Assembly: GCA_944470555.2 (NCBI GenBank)
Contig: OX104127.1
Coordinates: forward strand, 56,018,140 to 56,082,139
Length of the DNA stretch: 64,000 nucleotides
Direction: 5' to 3'
DNA from: Heterobilharzia americana
Taxonomy: Eukaryota > Platyhelminthes > Trematoda > Strigeidida > Schistosomatidae
Within the stretch, counting starts at the first letter, position 1; every line of letters begins with the position of its first letter. A program made the position numbers and the translations under genes. Positions 11,040-23,374 of the stretch are shown in pieces. The notes below the pieces were generated by a model, which ran no database searches, was not told the origin of the DNA, and saw nothing but the letters and a program-made list of their open reading frames with translations.

Positions 11040-11822
11040 CTTATTCCATTCTCTTCTCTGTAGTCTTTTGAACCTCGCTCCACCACTACCCACACGCTTT
11101 CATTTCTTCCTCACATCATCTTCTCCATGCAATCCTCGCCTCCGACGCCCAACTCATCGTGTCCCATTTGGATTCCACTCGACAGCTTGGCCTAGCGTGT
11201 GATATTCTCAGTCGGCCTTCTCAATGTATGCCCAATCCATCTCCACTGCAGAGTGCAGTGGATCTCTGCACTGATTTCAGATTAGTGAAGGCCTGTCTTG
11301 CTGTCTTTCCGATCCTGGCTACTTTGACGTCCTCGTCTGTGCCTGTGACGCATGTAGTTGAAACGATGTTGCCTGCCTAGGTAGGTGAAAGAGACTACTT
11401 CCGTTGAATTTCTCCCGTTGATGGTGATTGGTGCGTGTTATTGTTGACTGGGTATCTTCATCATCACTGTCTTCTCTACATTCACTTGAAGTCCCGTCTT
11501 CGCTGCCCTGTCTCTTTTGTCAACTTGTTAGTTTTTGGCTGTAGATCGTCGAGTTTGTGCTGCATTAGGCACAAATCATCGGCGACTCCGACTGGCTTCT
11601 CGAAGGCTTTCATTAACCGGCGTCATTTCGTCCCTCCGATCTCAGCGAGGAACAGGTTTGTCGTCATTTTTTTATGTTTTGTTTGTGCTTTGAAGTTTCT
11701 TTAGGGATTGGATTGGTTTAACGCGGTAGGGTTGCTAGCCCTACGCCCAACCTTCCCTCTTTACCCGGGCTTAGGACCGGCTAGTAACTAGTGAACTAGT
11801 TAAGCAGGTGAGGTTATGAAAA
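11040..11822 (-). mobile_element. RTE family 1 copy with large internal deletion
   Basis: On the minus strand the 5' leader (GTTAACTAG-like, AGGGAAGGTTGGGCGTAGGG at about 11740-11760) and the first ORF codons to about AATGACGCC are joined directly, near 11600, to the region downstream of the RT catalytic site (TGATTTGTGCCTAATG). Most of the endonuclease and RT is missing. The 3' terminal 50 bp and tail are absent. Confidence 0.82.
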
Positions 11823-12504
11823 GTATACAGTGGGAAATAACTGACAGTAGAGAAGTCATTTTATTTGATTAGAATGCAATTTAACATTTCTATTCAGAGC
11901 TGGCTAGCAAAATTGGTTTGATCTTTAACTCTAACAATGAAAGACAGTTTACCATCCTAGTTACAAATCTGCTGCGTCTTAATTGCTGATAATTATACAT
12001 TCTACATCATTGAATAAGGTGGCTATATACTTCATACCAAATAGCAGTTAAGTGATATTCGCTTCACTGAATATTTGAGTTTTATAACATAAAACTTCAA
12101 TGAGCCTATCAAAAGACCTGACAGAGTTAAACCTGATGACTCATATAGATGTAGGTGCGCTCTGCTAAGGAATCTGCAAGCAGAACAAAATGGCTGTCTA
12201 TTGCCATCAAATTTCCAACATCGAATTGAACTAGACAGGAAGTTTCCCATTTGACTGATTCCTAACAGAATTTATAGCAAATAGCTGAAAACATTTTAAT
12301 GCATTACATACATCGCTTTAATTCGAACTCTTTATTCCATTTTTACATGATGTTTATATCATAAGAATGTTAAGCGATTAATTCTCTATTCTTATGTCTT
12401 TCGGGGGTAATCTGAAGTCAGTCTATTGGTTACATTTAAACCGAAAAACAGTGAGCAGATTATTCCTTTTTATTCTCTAAATGCATAAATAACTCCATTA
12501 TTTG
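11823..12504. other. Nothing recognised
   Basis: A minus-strand open frame of 72 codons (12032-12250) has no splice sites or known motif. Confidence 0.45.
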
Positions 12505-13150
12505 ATTGTAGAGGTTGATGGGGATTTATTAATTTCGGGTTGGTGTTCATTGTGGACTGATATTATTTGGAGAATCATAGAAAACCCAGAAGCACTGGAC
12601 AACTGCCTCATCCTAGCATGGGACTTCTCAGCAATATGCACCCACTACCTCACTAGGGATCGTACTCACGACTTTCAGGTTTCATGGTGGACTCGTCAAC
12701 AATTCAGCTTCTGAGTAAAGTTGAGTTCAATGTTTTACAATACCCTACTTCTCTCAGTTCAAGATATGACGCAACTATCACCCAACATCTTCAGTTGGCA
12801 TCTGTTTCCTTGCTGACTGGTTGGCACCAAAGATTACGACTTTCCATCATAACTTTGGGATATCCCTCTGGAAGCATGTCGCTAATGAGCACTATATAGT
12901 AATGTATTTTGAGATGAAAGGGGATTTTAATTTTGAGGTAGTATTCATCAGGGAGTGACATCAGTTGGAGAATCATTTGAAACCTGGAAGCGCTAAACAG
13001 CTGTTACATCCTAGTGTGGGACACACCCACTACCCCGTTAAGACTTTTAGGCTTTATGACGAATGCATAAAACCTTCAGCTACTGGGTCAGGTTGAGTTC
13101 AATGATTTATAGTTTTCCACTTCTCTTGATTACCTACGCAGTGCGACTAA
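12505..13150 (-). repeat. Two old family B units in tandem
   Basis: 12560-12720 and 12960-13080 both show the reversed family B end (AAACCTGGAAGCGC-like, CAGCTGTTACATCCTAGTG). Ribozyme cores are mutated (for example CTGAGAA). Confidence 0.68.
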
Positions 13151-13448
13151 CTTAAAAACAAAATCTCTATTAACCACGAAATACGATAATTTATTCGACA
13201 TAGAAATATCGGATATTATTATTCGAACAATCTGACTTTTCAATGGGAGGAAAAGGATGAAATAATTCAGTTTCGATGAAATTAAACTCCTCCTGAATGA
13301 CTGATATACTAAAGTTATTGACAGTCAACTTAATTATTTCCAATTTATAAGATGCTTCTCAAGGGAGTACACTTCTTACTGTTACTTTATTTCAAGTTGT
13401 TATTCATCGTAGACTGACATCATTTGGAGGAACAAAGGAAACCTGGGA

Positions 13449-13497
13449 GCACTGGACAGCTGTTTCGTCCGACTAGTATGGGACTCCTCAGCAGTGC
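13449..13497 (-). ncRNA. Hammerhead ribozyme, family B, consensus copy
   Basis: Minus: GCACTG-CTGAGGA-GTCCCATACTAGTCGGAC-GAAA-CAGCTG-TC-CAGTGC. Stem I and stem II are perfectly paired; stem III is the palindrome CAGCUG, too short to loop by itself, which points to cleavage as a dimer. Confidence 0.9.
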
Positions 13498-13853
13498 GCA
13501 CCAACGACCCCACCAGCAGGGACCGAACCCGCGACCTTCAGGTTCCGCGGCCAAATCTCCAAATCTCCACAACTCCCTCAAAATTTAATTGAACTGGTGC
13601 TCATTGGTGACTAGCTTCGAGAAGTATTCCCGAAGTTCCAATGACAAGTCGTGACCGGTGGAGTCAAAGCCTGATGGTGGTGAGGACAGGTACTCAACGA
13701 TGACATTGGGTGGCGGTTTGCGCTATATCGTGAGCTAAGAGAAGTTGGAAATATGGAGCATTGGATTCTGATCCAGTGGCTCAATGGTAAGGCGCTGGCC
13801 GTGGAACCTGAAGGTCGCGGGTTCGATCGGTGGTGGTGTGGGGTGGTGGGTGC

Positions 13854-13901
13854 GCACTGCTGAGGAGTCCCATACTAGTCGACGAAACAGCTGTCCAGTG
13901 C
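13854..13901 (+). ncRNA. Hammerhead ribozyme, family B, intact core
   Basis: Same as consensus, but stem II is GTC/GAC after loss of one G. All catalytic bases are kept. Confidence 0.83.
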
Positions 13902-13995
13902 TCCCAGGTTTCCTTTGTTCCTCCAAATGATGTCAATCTACGATGAATAACAACTTGAAATAATTCTAAATCTCCACAACTCCCTCAAAATTTAA

Positions 13996-14815
13996 TTGTT
14001 ACTTTATTGTCTAAAACTATTTCAGACAATATTTTAGTCACAACAACAAGATCCTAAAATTAAATGGGTCAAGGTCAAATGTCTGTTTTCTCAAGAAGTT
14101 GTAGCATGATGTCAGATTATACATTTTAACGGTGTTGTGTTTTATTTTAGAAACCTGTGACGATTATGGGGCACTGAACACCCTTTGCTGGCTAGTGTGA
14201 GATTTTTAAGTAAAGCTTAACCACAATAGGATTGACTACTAACTGTTCACTGCAAAGTCGATCAGGGCGAAGGCGAAGATAGATTTCTGCTTATGACGTT
14301 CCATTGCTTGATAATAGTAACTTAGGACCATGAGAATCTACCTGGTTGATCAAATCCTTATATGCTTATGACGAGGATTTATCTAGGCTTGGATTCCATA
14401 TGAAATGTTAGGTGAGCACTGTTAAAACCCGTTAGATGGTTGAAGGAAGTCGTCTGGAAGTCCTTTTTGACTAAGGTTTCGTGTTTTTTGGCACTTATCA
14501 GTAAGATATGCTTATAACTTTAAGGAAGAGTTGATATTTGGCCAGGGATTCAAACCCGCCTAATGCAGTGGTGCAGAAACAGACGTTGCTTTTCGCGCAG
14601 AATAATGTTGCAGTAATATTGCTGATTGTATTACTGAGTGGCGCCTATCTGAATCTCGCAGGCGGCAATGAGTTACCTCAAGGTTGCTTCCAACACGCAT
14701 GAAACTCAGGTCGACAAGAACTTCTAGCCGACTGACTCAAACTATCCGATATCTATGAAGGTACACCGTGGTGCTGAGTCCTCTGGCTTCATGGCCATAT
14801 TACAAAATAATCGAC
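13996..14815. other. No gene; possible further repeat at 14400-14720
   Basis: The right half has a higher GC content and reads like a diverged repeat (GTTGAAGGAAGTCGTCTGGA, GATTCAAACCCGCCTAATGC), but I cannot assign it. Confidence 0.35.
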
Positions 14816-15832
14816 AGAAACAAGGTTGCCTACTATCACCGATGATCTTCTTGATTGTAGTCGACTGGACTGGACTGGATCATACAAGAAACTATTATGA
14901 GGAGCGAGAAGACAGGGATGTACTGGCTGGACCGATGAAAAGAACCTAGATGATGACTTGGATTTCGTCGATGATAATTTATGTCCATAGTCCTCGTACA
15001 TACTCGAAAATCTACGAAAAAAACTAACCAGATGACGGAAGAGGCGAGGCAGCAAAGACGGGACTTCTTTGAGATGAGCGTGGAGAAGACAGAGGTGTTG
15101 AAGATACCCAATCAACAACAACAAGCACCAGCAACGGGTAAAATCTAAAGAAAGTAGTCTCTTTCACCTAACTACCTAGGCAGCATCGTTTCATCTACAG
15201 GCGGCAGCGCAGGCACAAATGAAGACGTCTTCACCAAGATCGGAGAGACAGCGAGACAAGCCTTCATTAACTTGAAACCAGTGTAGAGATCTACTACAAT
15301 TCACTGCACTGCACTCGGCATAAAGTGTGAACAAGATCCGGATTTTCAACACTAATATCAGTCAAGTCAGTACTTCTATGTGATAGTTGAGAGACTTGGC
15401 GCGTTATGGAAAACATTTCCAACAAACTACAGACACGCATCATCAACAGCTGACGTCTACGCTCACTCGATATTAAAGATGCAGGTCAGATGGTCAGAAT
15501 AATAAGAATAAGCAAGGGGGAACTCTGGCTGCTTGGCAACGAACCAACCAACAAATATACAGAATAAGAAGGTGAAGATGGATTGGGCATGCACTGAGAT
15601 GACCATTTGTGGACATCATGCGTCAGGCCAGGCTGTCGAATGGAATCCAAATGGGAAACGACGAGTTGGGCATTCGAGGCGAGGGTGACGTGGATGAGAT
15701 CATGTGAGGAAGAAATGAAAGCTTGTGGGAAGTGGTGGAGCCAGGTTCAAAAGACTGCAGAGAAGAGAGGGGAATGGAGACGTGCTACTGAAGCCGTATG
15801 TTCCACTAGGAACATGATAGGAGAAGAATAAC
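14816..15832 (+). mobile_element. Decayed RTE family 1 fragment (RT motif B to 3' end)
   Basis: Begins at the RT motif KQGCLLSPMIFLIVVDW (14820-14875) and follows the family to CACTAGGAACATGATAGG. Many indels and stops; no coding capacity. Confidence 0.85.
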
Positions 15833-16429
15833 TTAACATTTTAACTGGAAACTAGACGGTTTTCCAATAAGCAACAAAAATATATTGAGTAGTACTGTGC
15901 ATTCACTATTATTCCATTTCTTCAATTATATATATATTGCATAACTTTGCACCTCAACTTACTACTAATAATCAGATCAGTAGTATATTATGAAGATAAA
16001 TATGGTCAAGAAAGAAAGACGAAATAGCTACCGAACCAAACTTACTAAAATTTAGCCATTTGGCTTTCTAAATGCTTCAAAGCTAGAATAATTCAAGCGA
16101 ATAATTATTTCCAACAAAATATGCTTCAGACTTTACAATCCAAAATTTATGAAAACAGCATGTAATAACAACACTAATGTAAATAATGAAACAGTCAGTG
16201 CAAATGGATGAATGTTGATTAAGTCAAATGAATTCACACCTCCGTTATAAACTGGTAACTAATCAGTCTAGTTTACGTTTTAAAGTAGAATTGTAATACA
16301 GGTATATAAGAAGAGGAAATTCTGAAATACGAATACACTGAAGAAACAAATAAACAAGGAGCACGCAGTGATTACGAAAAGTTGAAAGTGACTAGCAGTA
16401 GTAGTATTGATAAACAAGTTCATAAAATT
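15833..16429. other. Nothing recognised
   Basis: AT-rich, no open frame. Confidence 0.5.
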
Positions 16430-17545
16430 ACTAGAGTATAAAGTAAATACTCATCAATAAACAGAAGGAGACATAGTGAAAACATGAGGTTAAAATGGGA
16501 AGATTAAGTTCCTGGTTGTATTGTGTTCCCTGGGCTCGGTAGTTTAATCGGAAAGCTTTCACTGTCTTGCTAGACCAGCTGTCAATATCCCTCCGTGAGT
16601 GATTTAGTGGCTTGCTCTGACGGTGTGGTCTCTGACTGGTTATTTCCTTCGATTCTTGTGTCATTGATGATTGTATAGACTTCCCTTTTGGCTGCTCCTC
16701 TACTTCACCTCTCACATTTCTGTCCTTCATCATCTTTCTCATCGGTTGATAGATTTAGTCTATGTCTTCTATACATCTCTTGATTGCTGATTGACTGACT
16801 GACTGGCTGACTGACCTGAATGACAAGCTTCTAGGAATTCTATGATATTCACTGTGTTTCCTCTCTACATCCAAAATTTCTACATTGACCACATTCAATT
16901 CATATCCATAGTTGTTATCCATATGCATTCAAATCAGTGATGAAATGTTGTGTGTGTGACGTTGAATAGCCAATTGGTTTTCATGTAAATGAAGAAGGCG
17001 AAGAGGGCGACCACTTTGTCAAATGTGTAGTGTTGACTACAGTTATTGCAGTTGATTTTGTAAATGATATTCAGTTTGTCTGTCTTCTTTGCTCGTTGCA
17101 TCCCCTTTGGTCTGCATAATAGTGTTTGGAGGGAATTTGTTGGTTTATGAGTGGCCACACCAACTCCAAGTGGTTTATCTCAGTAATCTTGTTGTGATTT
17201 CTGATATATTCTTTATGTATGGTAGGATGATGTGTTTATTGATTTCAGTCGATGATGTACGGGATAGGCATCTTCTGATAATGTTTCGTGGGTAGGTGTT
17301 CTTCTGTAGGATGGACATCAAGTAATTTTTTTCGTTTCTCTGTGAAGTTGTTGTAATGCAGTGCAGTATGTTCTCGCTCTTTTCAATAGAGTCTGCACGC
17401 AACTGATTTTGTGTGTTGTTGAGTTGTTGGTATTGTAGTTGAGGATTTGGTCAGTGTGTGTTGGCTTCCTGTACACTTGGATTTCCAGCTTTCTGGGATT
17501 TGTTCTGCTGACTATAACATCCAGGAATGGTAGTTGATGTTTTGA
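16430..17545 (-). pseudogene. PLE-D fragment (minus)
   Basis: Minus-strand frames show the PLE C-terminal block: IEKSENILHCITTTSQRNEK near 17385, KHIILPYIKNISEITTRLLR near 17240, then KPTNSLQTLLCRPKGMQRAK and KLNIIYKINCNNCSQHYT (17050-17145). This is the zinc-like/GIY-YIG lead (IIYKI.C..C) of PLE proteins. Frames change repeatedly. From about 16590 to 17540 it is nearly identical to 24760-25705. Confidence 0.78.
16787..16816 (+). repeat. (TGAC)n short tandem repeat in PLE-D
   Basis: GACTGACTGACTGGCTGACT; shorter in the twin copy near 24973, the main length difference between the two. Confidence 0.75.
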
Positions 17546-17830
17546 AAATCTTACGTAACCTCATTTTCTAATCATTTGATCTTCACGTCATCAACTAGCA
17601 ACGTTATAATTATCACCACCATCATTATTATTGTTTCAAACCCCATTATTTCAGTTATATCCTCCTCATGGATTACAGTCCTCAATATTATATATATTTA
17701 TACGAATGTACAGCTTGAGAATAAAGTCGTTGAAAAGAGTCCTCTTCACTGAATATGTTGTTTTTGTAAGCAGTTGTCTCTTAGAGTGAATTTATTGTCA
17801 ACGATAACTAAAAAAATTGTATTAAATTAC

Positions 17831-17981
17831 CGGTTTATCAATGCTAGCTTGAATAAGCAATTCTCCAGAATAACAATTTGGACTAATAGTCTTCATAATT
17901 GATTCCTCTACAGGATATAAAGGACGACATGACAACTTTGGTCCAACAAAAAGCTTTCTTAGGACAATTGTGACTGTAGAC
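17831..17981 (-). CDS. Arrestin exon (polar-core arginine, hinge to C-domain)
   Basis: A 151-bp exon with acceptor TTCTTCCACTTTTAG and donor CCG|GTAATT. It enters in phase 2 and leaves in phase 0. It begins STVTIVLRKLFVGPK and ends GELLIQASIDKP, matching arrestin NSVRLVIRKVQYAP and LHLEASLDKE. The arginine in VLRK is at the place of the arrestin polar-core arginine (Arg169 of beta-arrestin 1 by family knowledge), which senses the receptor phosphate. The frame is open throughout, with no stop or indel. The donor (GTAATT) is weaker than those of the other exons. Confidence 0.92.
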
Positions 17982-18734
17982 CTAAAAGTGGAAGAATTAA
18001 TGAAAAATTAACTATCAGCAAAATATTAATTGGATACATAATTTATTGTTGTTTTCGAGAATATTAGGAGCTTTTCTGAAAGAATTGTCTATGCTACGTA
18101 CATAGTTCCTGTCGACTCAATGTCGAATATACAAAGTAGCCGATTGAAACTAATTATCTAAACCTTGAAGTACATGTTACAAATGGATTAACCTTTCATT
18201 ATTTTATACCTACGTTCTTGTTTTCAATGAATATCCAGACAATATACAAGATTTTACAAATTATGAATAATATAAACAGGATTTTTCATGTTGAAGGTGT
18301 TTGATGTATGTTAGGCCACTTATTACCGGCTTGTTTTTATGCATGGTATCATCTGATTTACCACATAAAGTACTACTTTTTCACTTCATTCGAAGTAGTG
18401 TGATGAAATACGTCAACCGTGAACGCCATGTATCCTGTCACATTGATGTGTGGTCATTAGTGAATACAAATCGTCATTATTAGGATCTCTGAATGCCTTG
18501 CGTTTCAGTACAATGAAAGCTCCACTCACTTGAAGGGAGGAAAAAATGTAAAATGTTCGTATAATATTTCACATGTACAACATTTCAGATACAGAGTAAG
18601 TATCGGAAAGACTATTCAACATCGATTAAACCATATAGAAGTTTGCTCCGTTCAGCTATCACGCTGTGAATATCTGTCAGTTAAGGCTGTTGGTGCGAAA
18701 TCATGATTATCAATGATTATAACATCTTATTCAA
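17982..18734. other. Arrestin intron, nothing recognised
   Basis: A 60-codon plus frame (18301-18483) lacks splice sites and motifs. Confidence 0.45.
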
Positions 18735-19531
18735 GTGAACGTAGAGAAAAGAGAAGTGATGGAGATACCCAACATACGCCACCACCACCACCACCAACAA
18801 CAACAACAACGACAAGAGCTACTAATCACCATGAAAGGGAGAAACTTAAAGGAAGTAGTCTCTTTCACATACCCACCTACCTAAGCAAGGCAGCACCGTT
18901 TCAACTACAGACGGCACAGACGAAGATGTCAAAGCAGCCAGGATCGGAAAGACAGCAAGATAAGCGTTCATTCACCTGAAACCAGTGTGGAGATCTTCTG
19001 CACTCAGCATAAAGCGTGGACAACACTAATGTCAGTCAAGTCAGTGCTTCTATATGATGGTTGAGAGACTTGGCGCGTGACGGAAAGCATTTCCAACAAA
19101 CTACAGATATTTATCAACAACTGATACCTACTCTGGCTCGTCACTGAAACTCAGATGGCCAGAATAGTAAGAGAAGAGTGAGCAACAAGGAACTCTGGCT
19201 GGCCGGTTGACAACCAACCACCGAAGCAAGAACCTATCGCTGAACAAATATGCAGTGGAAGGAAGTTGAGGTGGATTGGATTGGGCATACATTGAGAAGA
19301 CCGACTGGTGACATCATGCGCCGGGTCAGGCACTCAAGGGGAATCCGGATGGGACACGACGAGTTGGGTTTGCGAGGCGAGGGTTATATGGAGAAGATAG
19401 TGTGTGAGGGAGAAATGAGAGTTTGTGGGCAGTCGTGGAGCCAGGTTAAAAGATTACAGAGAAGAGATTGGAATGGCTATGTGTTACTGAAGGCCCATGT
19501 TTCACTAGGAACCCAAGGGACAAATAATAAT
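18735..19531 (+). mobile_element. RTE family 1 truncated copy, subfamily with MQWKEVEVDW end
   Basis: Starts near GTGAACGTAGAGAAAAGAG and includes the CAC/CAA microsatellite that encodes H/Q in the intact ORF. Ends GGAACCCAAGGGACAAATAATAATAAT. The 3' 600 bp are nearly identical to 21375-22060 (minus) and 30546-31129 (plus). Confidence 0.87.
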
Positions 19532-20238
19532 AATTACTAACTAATAACATATTGTGTGTGGGTGTTGAAATCATCGTCTGAGGTAGAATATTGTTGCATG
19601 TGCGGCTTAAGGTAAGAAAGGTCAACTGTTTGATGGGATTGGGCTTCAAACATATTCTACACACTCCTGGTGTCGGCTTATCACAGCATATATTCCTGTC
19701 TGGATCAAACGTAAACGGTTAAAACTTGGAAGTCTCCAACTACTAGTTTCAATCATGCTGCTTTATAAACTTTTCCTACTGGCCTGAACGATTTGAAGCC
19801 GTGTGTGACAGATTTGAAATGAATCACCATACAAAAGATTCGACTAAGCTTAACCTTAATTCATATGTTGAAAACTTAACTGTAATGCATATTTCATGGC
19901 TCATCCTATCAAGTTGCTATTCATCATACACTGACATCAGTTGGAGGAACAAAAGAAACCTGGGAGCGCTGGATAGCTGTTTCGTTCCAAATGAACTAGT
20001 GTTCATTGGTAACTAGCTTCAAGGGGTGATTCCCGAAGTCTCAGTAAGAAGTTGTAACCAGTAGCGCAAACTTGATGGCAGTGAGGACGAATACTCAATG
20101 ATGACACTGAGTAACGGTCACATTATGTCATGAACTGACATAAGTTGCGAATATGAACCACTGGATCCCGACCCGGTGGCCTACTCGGGACTTACTGGCC
20201 ATGGTTGCCAGTTCGATCCTTGACGGGGTCGTGGGTGC

Positions 20239-20284
20239 GCACTGCTGAAGAGTCCGGTATTAGGACGAAACAGATGTCTAGTGC
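20239..20284 (+). ncRNA. Hammerhead ribozyme, family B, intact core
   Basis: GCACTG-CTGAAGA-GTCCGGTATTAGGAC-GAAA-CAGATG-TC-TAGTGC. The core fits; one G-U pair in stem I. Confidence 0.83.
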
Positions 20285-20613
20285 TCCCAGGCTTCCGTTG
20301 TCCCTCCAACTGATGTCCGTCTACGATGAATAACAAATTGAAATATTTCCAAATCCCCACAACCCCCTAAAAATTCAATTGAACTGTTGCGCATTGGTAA
20401 CTAGCTACAAGAGGCATTCCCAAAGTTCCAATGAGAAGTCGTGACCGGTGGAGGCTAAGACTGATGGTCATGAAGACAGTTACTCAACACTGACATTCGG
20501 TGGTGGTTGCGCTATATCGTAAGCTAATAGAAGTTGGAAATATGGACCACTGGATTCTGACCCAATGGCTCAATGTTAAATTGCTGGCCATGGAACCTGA
20601 AGGTCGTGGGTGC

Positions 20614-20662
20614 GCACTGCTGAGGAGTCCCATACTAATCAGACGAAATAGCTATCCAGCGC
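20614..20662 (+). ncRNA. Hammerhead ribozyme, family B (TAGCTA stem III)
   Basis: GCACTG-CTGAGGA-GTCC..AGAC-GAAA-TAGCTA-TC-CAGCGC. The stem III palindrome is TAGCTA instead of CAGCTG, so base pairing is kept by a double change. Confidence 0.83.
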
Positions 20663-20745
20663 TCCCAGGTTCTCGTTGTTCCTTCAACTGATATCGGTCT
20701 ATAATGAATACCAACCTGAAAGATCTCTAAATCTCTACAACCCCC

Positions 20746-21374
20746 CGCCCCCCAAATTCATGTTATCAAGTTTGTCGATAACAGACACATTTTGACGTCG
20801 TAGAACTCAAGATGAAGATTTGCTTTATGGCATTGACCTTAGAAAGAGGCAAACGTAGTTCACTTACACTCATTTCTCTTCTACTACAAATCCATCAGTA
20901 CTCCCTTAAGTAAATGGCCCCGAAGAAAGCAGGCTACGAACAGAATCTCACACTAATTATATCAGTTATATACAACTACTTCCTGAAAAGTCATAGAATC
21001 GGAGGATTAAACTGTATTGAAGCATTCAATATGGATGGTGAATAGCCGAAGAATCGCTGAAAACAAAAGTTCACAGGATGACTATACAGTCATTGAAATC
21101 CCATCACCAGTTAGTCACATTCTTGGAATTTTAATGGTACACGACTTCCAAATACTGTTGGTTTTAATATTGTGCATCCATTAACCGATATCACTGATGA
21201 GTAACAATCCTTAAAGATGACCAGGTGACTTTGATACATGATGAAACAGTGAAATTAATCAATTTTCAAAAAGCCCTAAATTTGCTTTATTAACTTTTCG
21301 TATCTGATAGTCATGAGTTATTTGGCCACATAAATAAACTGTAGTGTGTGGTAGTGAATCGAAGTAAATTTAAA
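20746..21374. other. Nothing recognised
   Basis: No open frame or repeat identified. Confidence 0.45.
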
Positions 21375-22097
21375 TTATTATTTTTTTCCCTTGAGTTCCT
21401 GGTGGAACATAGGGCCGCAGTAGTACGTCTCTATTCCACTCTCTTCTCCGCAATCTTTAAACCTGGCTCCACGACTGCCCACAAACTCTCATTTCTCCCT
21501 CACACACTATCTTCTCCATATAACCCTCGCCTCGCAAACCCAACTCGTCGTGTCCCATCCGGATTCCCCTTGAGTGCCTGACCCGACGCGTGATGTCACC
21601 AGTCGGTCTTCTCAATGTATGCCCAATCCAATCCACCTCAACTTCCTTCCACTGCATATTTGTTCAGCGATAGGTTCTTGCTTCGGTGGTTGGTTGTCAA
21701 CCGGCCAGCCAGAGTTCCTTGTTGCTCACTCTTCTCTTACTATTCTGGCCATCTGAGTTTCAGTGACGAGCCAGAGTAGGTATCAGTTGTTGATAAATAT
21801 CTGTAGTTTGTTGGAAATGCTTTCCGTCACGCGCCAAGTCTCTCAACCATCATATAGAAGCACTGACTTGACTGACATTAGTGTTGTCCACGCTTTATGC
21901 TGAGTGCAGAAGATCTCCACACTGGTTTCAGGTGAATGAACGCTTATCTTGCTGTCTTTCCGATCCTGGCTGCTTTGACATCTTCGTCTGTGCCGTCTGT
22001 AGTTGAAACGGTGCTGCCTTGCTTAGGTAGGTGGGTATGTGAAAGAGACTACTTCCTTTAAGTTTCTCCCTTTCATGGGGATTGGTACCTCTTGTCG

Positions 22098-22128
<31 letters not shown>

Positions 22129-22886
22129 CGTTGGTTGGGTATCTTCGTCAACTCTGTCTTCTGTACGTTTACTTCAAGTCCCATCTTCTCCGCCCTGCCT
22201 CTTCTTACAACTTGTTGGATTCTGCCTGTAGATCTTCAAGTTTATGTGACATTAGACACTAATCATCATCGGTGGTGAAATCCACATTTTCTAGGCTCTT
22301 TTTATCGGTCCAGCCACTGTATGCCCATCTTCTCGCTCCTCACTGTTTGTTGCATGATCAAGTCGACCACAATCAGGAAGATCATAGGTGATAGTAGACA
22401 CCCTTGTTTTACTCCTGTCTTCACTTCAAAGGCATCACTGAGCTTCCCATTGTGAATTGCTTGGCATGTGGCGTCTTCATATGGTTGTTGAATGAGATTG
22501 ATAAAGGTTTGTGGTATTTCGTAGTGTTGCAGCAGTTGCCAAATTACTTGTCGGTCAACGTTGTGGAAGACCTTCTCAAAGTGGATGAAGTTTAGTTATG
22601 GTGAGGGAGTTGACTGCCATTCTATACTCTCTCCTATGATGATGCGTAGTGTAGCGTTGCGATTTGGTCCACCCATGATTTGTACTTCCTGAATCCAGCC
22701 TGTTCTGGTCGAAGTTTTGGATCTGGCGCATCCTTTAGTCTCTCCAGGATGATGCAGTTAAATATTTTGCTTGGGGTGGACAGGAGTATGATTCCTCGCC
22801 AGTTCTTGCAAAAGCCTAGGTCTTCCTTCTTTGGGAGTTTGACAAGGTAGTTTTTCTTCAAATATGCAGGTACCTTTCCTTCCTTC
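21375..22886 (-). mobile_element. RTE family 1 truncated copy (RT to 3' end)
   Basis: The minus-strand translation shows YLVKLPKKEDLGFCKNWRGI followed by ILLSTPSKIF at about 22860-22740 and RPEQAGFRKYKSW near 22690. It then runs to TTCCACCAGGAACTCAAGGG. Frames are broken by stops. It forms an inverted pair with 18735-19531. Confidence 0.87.
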
Positions 22887-23374
22887 CAGAACTATTCTAA
22901 GTTTTGGCTGGTTCATGATCAAAATTCTACAGGAAATTTCCATTCAATACCTAGTGTTGCAGTGTTTTAGCCAATAAAATAACCGGTTCAACTTCTCTAC
23001 TTAATTACAGATGTCAGGTGTTCAACAGTATTAAACAAATGACTGAATGTTTCAGTAGCAACCAGATCAAGTTGTATCATCATAAGACACTGAGTAAATC
23101 AGAAAATTCGGGATGAATTTGCATTCTGCTCTTCAAGAGAGTAGTGTCGACAATTTCAGCATGCATAGTGAGCACAAAGTAACCCGGTAACTGTGAAGAT
23201 TTCAAAAACCATAAGCCACAGAGTACTAATCGGTTTGTAAGCCGGTGTCTATTTATTGTTTCTTTTCCAAAGTAGAAAATCTGTAACATATCATATGATG
23301 CGAAAAGTTAACTTTCTGTTTAAGCTGAACGAAATCGTGTCATATGGAAAAGAAAATCAATTCTCTATTTATAA
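22887..23374. other. Nothing assigned
   Basis: A minus open frame of 69 codons (23080-23289) could be a retroelement remnant but shows no clear motif. Confidence 0.4.

Larger units (their letters stand above)
13390..13995. repeat. Back-to-back pair of family B repeats, both ribozymes with full cores
   Basis: A minus-strand unit (about 13390-13570) is followed by a plus-strand unit (about 13600-13995). The outer ends are mirror images: TTATTCATCGTAGACTGACA at left, its complement near 13930 at right. Confidence 0.85.
19905..20745. repeat. Family B cluster: one minus fragment, two plus units
   Basis: A reversed end (19915-19990) is followed by two head-to-tail plus units whose hammerheads are about 375 bp apart (20239 and 20614). 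Confidence 0.83.

Noticed and set aside
12032..12250. Minus-strand open frame of 72 codons.
   Set aside because: No splice sites, motif or repeat homology; length expected by chance.
18779..18815. CCACCA/CAACAA run as a separate microsatellite or coding repeat.
   Set aside because: It is the H/Q-coding tract of RTE family 1, seen also near 28400.
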